64,000 bases of DNA from Chryseobacterium indologenes. GTDB lineage: Bacteria > Bacteroidota > Bacteroidia > Flavobacteriales > Weeksellaceae. The notes under the pieces were generated by a model that saw nothing but the letters and a program-made list of their open reading frames with translations, was not told where the DNA came from and made no database searches. Made by a program: the position numbers and the translations under genes. Where the stretch lies: NCBI RefSeq assembly GCF_002025665.1, contig NZ_CP018786.1, positions 3,844,001 to 3,908,000 on the forward strand, in the 5' to 3' direction. Below are positions 59,794 to 64,000 of the stretch, one piece after another. Position 1 is the stretch's first letter, and each line of letters begins with the position of its first letter.

Positions 59794-61107
59794 TTATTTT
59801 TTTATAAATTTATAAGCCTCCTGTTGTACTCCTTTTACAGAATATTGCAAAATATAACCTCCTTTTGACAGGGATGAAACATCAATCTGCTCTTCTACAT
59901 GATCAAATGATTTTACCTTTTGTCCAACCATATTATAAATTTCAGCTTTCTCTATTTTTCCTTTTCCTTTAAAATATAGAATATCAGTCACAGGATTAGG
60001 ATAGATCCCCATATTGTTTTTCTCTTTTACAGCATCATTCACCGATAAGAATTCAGAAGTATCCAGATAAAAAGCAATTATCTGACCTGAAGCATTCGTC
60101 CCTGATCCGGCAATTTTCTTTCCGTCCTGTGAAATTGCTAAAGGAAGCCCCATCGTGACTCCATTGGTTGCAATTCCTAAAGATGCTGCATAATCATTCA
60201 GATTAATTCTTCCGGTAGCAAAGGTCCAGATAAAGCCTTCCCCTGACATAGGAGGTGCTCCAAATGCTCTGTAATATCCAATTACTTTTTTTCCATCAGC
60301 AGAAATTCCTGTTGCTCCTCCTTTGAAGCTGAAAGAAGCATTAGGATGGGTTATATAAGTAAGTCCACTTACCGCATTCCAGACATAAGGATTAGGATTT
60401 GCTGAGCCTATGATTGTATTTCCGTCTGCAGAAATTCCTCCTGCTTCCCCTACATTATTCCCATTATTATCTGTAATAAAACTTTCTACTCCATCCTGCC
60501 ATTTTGCCCCACTTCTTGTTCCGGTTGGCTCATCCTGCCAACCTACAATTACTGTTCCTGCAGCATTGATTGCATTTGCTCTGGAGCTGCGTCCGGGAAC
60601 CATACTTCCTAAATCTATTATTCCGCTTACCGCATCCCATTTCACAGCGTGTGCGTTCGCAGCAGTAAGAAACCCTAAACCTACGATCGTACTTCCATTG
60701 GTAGTCATGCCCCAGGTTGAACTCACACTGCCATCCCATCCAGTAGGAACAAGCCCACCTCTGTTTACCCAAGTGGAAGTAGCTACATCGTAGGTTGATA
60801 TTTCATTAAATCCTGTTGCTGCATTTGTTATCGAGGACGAAATTTTAGTTCCGTCATTCGAAACAACAGTTCTACCAGCAGCCGGATAACCGTTTGATAT
60901 AGAACCAATCTGTACAAGACCTCCCGCTGCGTTCCATTTATATATTCCTCCTGCACTTGTATGCATGCTTACGACTCCATTATCCGATACTGCCCCTACG
61001 TTATAATTTCCCAAACCTATTACAGTAAGCTGCGCCTCTGCAAAACCAAATTTCAGGAAAAGACAAGCCGTCAATATTTTCATTGACATTCTGTAAAAAT
61101 TTTTCAT
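59794..61107 (-). CDS. Secreted HAF-repeat protein with type IX sorting domain
   Basis: The 437-residue protein has a signal peptide (MKNFYRMSMKILTACLFLKFGFAEAQ). A beta-propeller-like body with HAF-type repeats follows, in which AISADGKKV or VSNDGTKI alternates with VYKWNA and YVWNAVSGL. The C-terminal 75 residues (GIYPNPVTDILYFKGKGKIEKAEIY and GYILQYSVKGVQQEAYKFIKK) are a type A type IX secretion tail. Its function is unknown. It is separated from the btuB operon, 135 bases from the riboswitch promoter. Confidence 0.8.
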   Translation of the reverse strand: MKNFYRMSMKILTACLFLKFGFAEAQLTVIGLGNYNVGAVSDNGVVSMHTSAGGIYKWNAAGGLVQIGSISNGYPAAGRTVVSNDGTKISSSITNAATGFNEISTYDVATSTWVNRGGLVPTGWDGSVSSTWGMTTNGSTIVGLGFLTAANAHAVKWDAVSGIIDLGSMVPGRSSRANAINAAGTVIVGWQDEPTGTRSGAKWQDGVESFITDNNGNNVGEAGGISADGNTIIGSANPNPYVWNAVSGLTYITHPNASFSFKGGATGISADGKKVIGYYRAFGAPPMSGEGFIWTFATGRINLNDYAASLGIATNGVTMGLPLAISQDGKKIAGSGTNASGQIIAFYLDTSEFLSVNDAVKEKNNMGIYPNPVTDILYFKGKGKIEKAEIYNMVGQKVKSFDHVEEQIDVSSLSKGGYILQYSVKGVQQEAYKFIKK

Positions 61108-61261
61108 ATTTTATTATATTTAGCGTTCCGAATTGGTGAAAACAATATTAATACAATATTCAGCCTATCAAAAGAAATTGACTTTCATAATTCGTGAATT
61201 TTAAAAGAATTTAATTTTTAAAAACCTAATAAACAAACAGATACAAAACAACATTTTGAAT

Positions 61262-62878
61262 ATGGATTTTACCAGAATTATTCAAAAAAACACAAAAAAC
61301 AAATTTTCAAGACAAAAATTATTTCAAACTTTACTGTTTATTTTCATTTTCTGCTCCCTTACTATCAAAGGACAGTCTGGTCCGGACTTTACTATTCTAG
61401 CCGATAAGGCATTTCTGAAGCTTTATCAGAATTCTGACGAATGCATCAGTTATACTCAGGGAATTCTTGTGAGCGATCAAAATGCCGAACACAAAATTGT
61501 ACTTCAAAACATTATTTCACAAGCTTTTGCCATGAAGGGAGAATATGTACAATCTGTCAATATTTTTGCTCAAAAAGAAGAGCCTGATCAAAAAAACGAT
61601 CTTTCTTATTTTATGCAGGTTTTCAGTGATTATAATCTTGCAGATCAGTATCAGAATCTGGGTTTGTACAACCAATCAAAAAGAATTATTTCTCATCTCT
61701 TGTCTGATCAAAAACTCCTTAAAAGCAGTAATCCGGCATTAAAAATCACCACTGCAAAACTGTATCAGCTCCAGGCATTGAACTCGGGAATCAACAGAAA
61801 CTATCCTGAGGCTCTAAAAAATCTTGATCAAAGCAATCAATACCTCGGCGATAATAATGAAGAGAATAGAATTTTAAAAATCGAAAACAGAATTTTCAGA
61901 TCTTCCTATCTGCTGAAACTAAATAAACAAACTGATTATAAAGAACTTATAGACAGTATTATTACAGATCTTGAACATCAGAAAAGCCAACCTTTTCTTT
62001 TAGGACTAGCCTATGAAAACCTCTCCCAATATTATTTTCTGAGACAGGATTATGCAATAGCTATTGAAAAACTGGAAGCAGGGCTTCAATTGATTGAAAA
62101 TCTTTCTTTTAACAATTTAAAAATTAAAATCTACGAATCACTTTCCCGTAATTACTACGCACTACATAATGATGCAAAATACCATCAGTACAATAAACTT
62201 TACAATGATTTAAAAACAAAAACAGATTCCAGTTCAAAAGAAGGAATACGATATCTTGTGAAGCTTGTGGAAACAAATCAAAATAAAAATATTGAATTTC
62301 AGAAACATCTGCTTCTAAGATCTTCCTGGTCTTTAATCCTGATTATATTTTTGATCATTTTGGGTTTGCTTACTTATTTTTTACTCATGAAAAGTAAAAA
62401 TAAAGACTTAAAAAAACAGTTTGATTTCTTTGAAAAACAGATCAGCAGAAAATCTCAACCAATCATTTTAAACAAAACAACTGCAGCGACAAAAGATTCC
62501 GCCACAACAAAAATATCCAGGGAAAAAGAAGATGAAATTCTCCAAAAGTTGGAAGAATTTGAAAAATCCGACCGGTTTTTGAATAAAAATATGTCTCTGT
62601 CTCTGCTTTCCTCTCAAATGGAAATCAATACAAAATATCTTTCTGAAATTATTAATAGTAAAGAAAAAAATTTCAACGGATATATTAACAAGCTTAGAAT
62701 CAACCATATTGTACAGTTGCTAAGAACTGATTCTACTTTTCTTAATTATAAAGTAAGTTATCTGGCAGAATATTCAGGATTCTCATCACATAGTGCATTT
62801 ACTACTGTTTTTAAGTCAGTTACGGGAATGTCTCCCAATTCCTATATTCAGGAAATCAGTAAAACAAAAGCCTTATGA
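61262..62878 (+). CDS. TPR-containing membrane regulator with AraC-type DNA-binding domain
   Basis: The 538-residue protein has a signal/anchor segment (about 18-40: LFQTLLFIFIFCSLTIKGQ). TPR-like helices follow at about 40-330, then a membrane segment (SWSLILIIFLIILGLLTYFLL, near 358-378). A cytoplasmic AraC-type domain ends it (MSLSLLSSQMEINTKYLSEII, then LAEYSGFSSHSAFTTVFKSVTGMSPNSYIQE). It would sense a periplasmic signal and bind DNA, as one-component membrane regulators do. The frame opens at TTG 61256, but the ATG at 61262 was chosen. Its stop overlaps the next ATG by 4 bases. Confidence 0.83.
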   Translation: MDFTRIIQKNTKNKFSRQKLFQTLLFIFIFCSLTIKGQSGPDFTILADKAFLKLYQNSDECISYTQGILVSDQNAEHKIVLQNIISQAFAMKGEYVQSVNIFAQKEEPDQKNDLSYFMQVFSDYNLADQYQNLGLYNQSKRIISHLLSDQKLLKSSNPALKITTAKLYQLQALNSGINRNYPEALKNLDQSNQYLGDNNEENRILKIENRIFRSSYLLKLNKQTDYKELIDSIITDLEHQKSQPFLLGLAYENLSQYYFLRQDYAIAIEKLEAGLQLIENLSFNNLKIKIYESLSRNYYALHNDAKYHQYNKLYNDLKTKTDSSSKEGIRYLVKLVETNQNKNIEFQKHLLLRSSWSLILIIFLIILGLLTYFLLMKSKNKDLKKQFDFFEKQISRKSQPIILNKTTAATKDSATTKISREKEDEILQKLEEFEKSDRFLNKNMSLSLLSSQMEINTKYLSEIINSKEKNFNGYINKLRINHIVQLLRTDSTFLNYKVSYLAEYSGFSSHSAFTTVFKSVTGMSPNSYIQEISKTKAL

Positions 62879-64000
62879 AATCAATAGTAAAAATAATCCT
62901 GTTGCTGGTTGCCTTTTGTAATTGTATGAAAGCACAAAAGACACCTGACAGCGTCTTAATAAAAAAGGCGAAACTTGAAATTTACGATAACCCTGATCAC
63001 ACCATCAAAATCGGAGAACAATTATTAAAAAAATCTCATGATATCAAAACTTCCATTAATCTTTATATGCTGCTTTCAACGGCCAATATTGCCAAAAGAA
63101 ATTTTGAAGAGTCTTTAAAATATATATTAAAAGCAAAAGAACTATCTCAGAAAACCAATGATCCCAGAAGTCAGGCGGGGGTTCTCATATCTGTTGCCAT
63201 CCAATATCAGCAAATGGAGCTTTTCAACAAATGCCTGGAAACACTGAATGAGGCAGAACAGTATATTGCAAAAATTCCTGAAAAAAAACCTGAAAAATAC
63301 ATTGAAACCGCTGCAAGCTATGCAATAAGGGGAATGGTATATAAAAGCCAGTCAAATTCTGAAATTGCTTTGGAAAAATTTCTGATTTCTATACGAAATT
63401 ACGAAAAGGTTCCCGTGAAAAGAACTACTTATTCCAATATGAGTGTGGTGTATTATAATATTGGATATTGTTATCTCAACCTTAATCAAATTGATAAAGC
63501 GCAGGAGGCTTTTCTCCAGTCTATTAATTATGCCCGTAAGAATTCTGCGAAAAGTCTGGAAGCATTCGCATTGAAAGGAATTGCTGAAATACACAAACAA
63601 AGACATGAAAATCAAACTGCAATAAACCTTTTACTAAAAGCTGAAGATCTTTCTAAAAATACCGGAGATATCATCCTGAATGAAGGCCTTTATAAAGAAA
63701 TGGCTGAGAATTATCTTGCTATGGGACGACAGAATCTCTATCAGCAGTTTAATAAAAAACACATGGAAATGCGATTCAAAAGAAAGCAAAATGAACTGAA
63801 ATCCATTAATCAGGTGATCGACAATCACAACAAGGAAACAGCTTTGAAAAATGAGAAGCTGAAATCTGATTATCTTTATATTAAAATGGCTTCAGTCCTT
63901 CTGGGATCTATTTTGATCGTTATTCTTTTATATTTTATTATCAAAATCAGAAACCAGAATAAGAAGTTTCACAAAGAGATTCAACAAATGATAAGGACAT
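62875..64000 (+). CDS. Second TPR membrane regulator, 3' end outside window
   Basis: The frame opens at ATG 62875, overlapping the stop of the gene before it (ATGA), and stays open to the window edge, so at least 375 residues are visible. It starts MKSIVKIILLLVAFCNCMKAQ (signal). TPR-like repeats follow (SLKYILKAKELSQKTNDPRSQAGVL, SVVYYNIGYCYLNLNQIDKAQEAF), then a membrane segment (MASVLLGSILIVILLYFIIKI) near 340-360. This matches the layout of the gene at 61262, so a C-terminal AraC-type domain is expected beyond the window. The two are probably a tandem duplication. Confidence 0.8.
   Translation, partial: MKSIVKIILLLVAFCNCMKAQKTPDSVLIKKAKLEIYDNPDHTIKIGEQLLKKSHDIKTSINLYMLLSTANIAKRNFEESLKYILKAKELSQKTNDPRSQAGVLISVAIQYQQMELFNKCLETLNEAEQYIAKIPEKKPEKYIETAASYAIRGMVYKSQSNSEIALEKFLISIRNYEKVPVKRTTYSNMSVVYYNIGYCYLNLNQIDKAQEAFLQSINYARKNSAKSLEAFALKGIAEIHKQRHENQTAINLLLKAEDLSKNTGDIILNEGLYKEMAENYLAMGRQNLYQQFNKKHMEMRFKRKQNELKSINQVIDNHNKETALKNEKLKSDYLYIKMASVLLGSILIVILLYFIIKIRNQNKKFHKEIQQMIRT

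Noticed and set aside
1..64000. tRNA or rRNA genes
   Set aside because: No cloverleaf-like segments with the usual T-loop word GGTTCRANYCC were recognised on either strand by eye.

Overview
The window looks like chromosome from a flavobacterium of the Chryseobacterium/Elizabethkingia type (Bacteroidota, Weeksellaceae). It is AT-rich and most start codons lack a Shine-Dalgarno sequence. Several upstream regions carry the Bacteroidota -7 element TAnnTTTG. It also encodes GldB and GldC, proteins with type IX secretion tails, TonB receptors, and Hcp/VgrG proteins of the Bacteroidota type VI system. The genus is inferred; no rRNA or tRNA gene was found.

Layout. 1-9.4 kb: minus-strand housekeeping genes (3' part missing of HMG-CoA synthase, M1 aminopeptidase, thymidylate synthase, a Gre-like protein, a GH13 lipoprotein, a pRiA4b ORF-3 protein) ending in a PhoR/PhoB-like two-component pair. 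9.7-14 kb: a TonB receptor and a surface lipoprotein, divergent from that pair. 14.4-18.1 kb: two paralogous amidohydrolases around an AraC regulator. 18.4-25.4 kb: hemL, a LysM glucosaminidase, a PLP desulfhydrase-like enzyme, small proteins and a secreted endonuclease I. 25.6-39.1 kb: a minus-strand type VI secretion cargo island running hcp, vgrG, a small ORF, a DUF2931 lipoprotein, a DUF2235 phospholipase-like effector, a LysM protein, a DUF4280 PAAR-like tip, an OmpA-domain protein, then candidate immunity genes and gene fragments. 39.4-46 kb: metabolic genes plus a barnase/archaemetzincin/barstar operon interrupted by an inverted-repeat-flanked GIY-YIG nuclease unit. 46-50.6 kb: gldB and gldC separated by an ABC transporter whose permease is fused to a TlpA-like thioredoxin. 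50.7-56.4 kb: cystathionine synthase-like enzyme, GNAT, DinB, a REP-associated IS200-like transposase (RAYT) bracketed by paired palindromes, YrdC, SnoaL-like and CCA-adding-type enzymes. 56.5-59.7 kb: a cobalamin riboswitch controlling a BtuB-like receptor and a BtuG-like propeller lipoprotein. 59.8-64 kb: a type IX secreted HAF-repeat protein and two coupled TPR/membrane regulators, the last one cut by the window edge.

The most unusual content is (i) the 390-bp GIY-YIG unit inserted into an RNase toxin operon, (ii) the RAYT with its REP family dispersed over the window, (iii) the decayed toxin/immunity end of the type VI island, and (iv) the permease-thioredoxin fusion. All functions are assigned from recognisable motifs and context by reading alone; no database search was possible.
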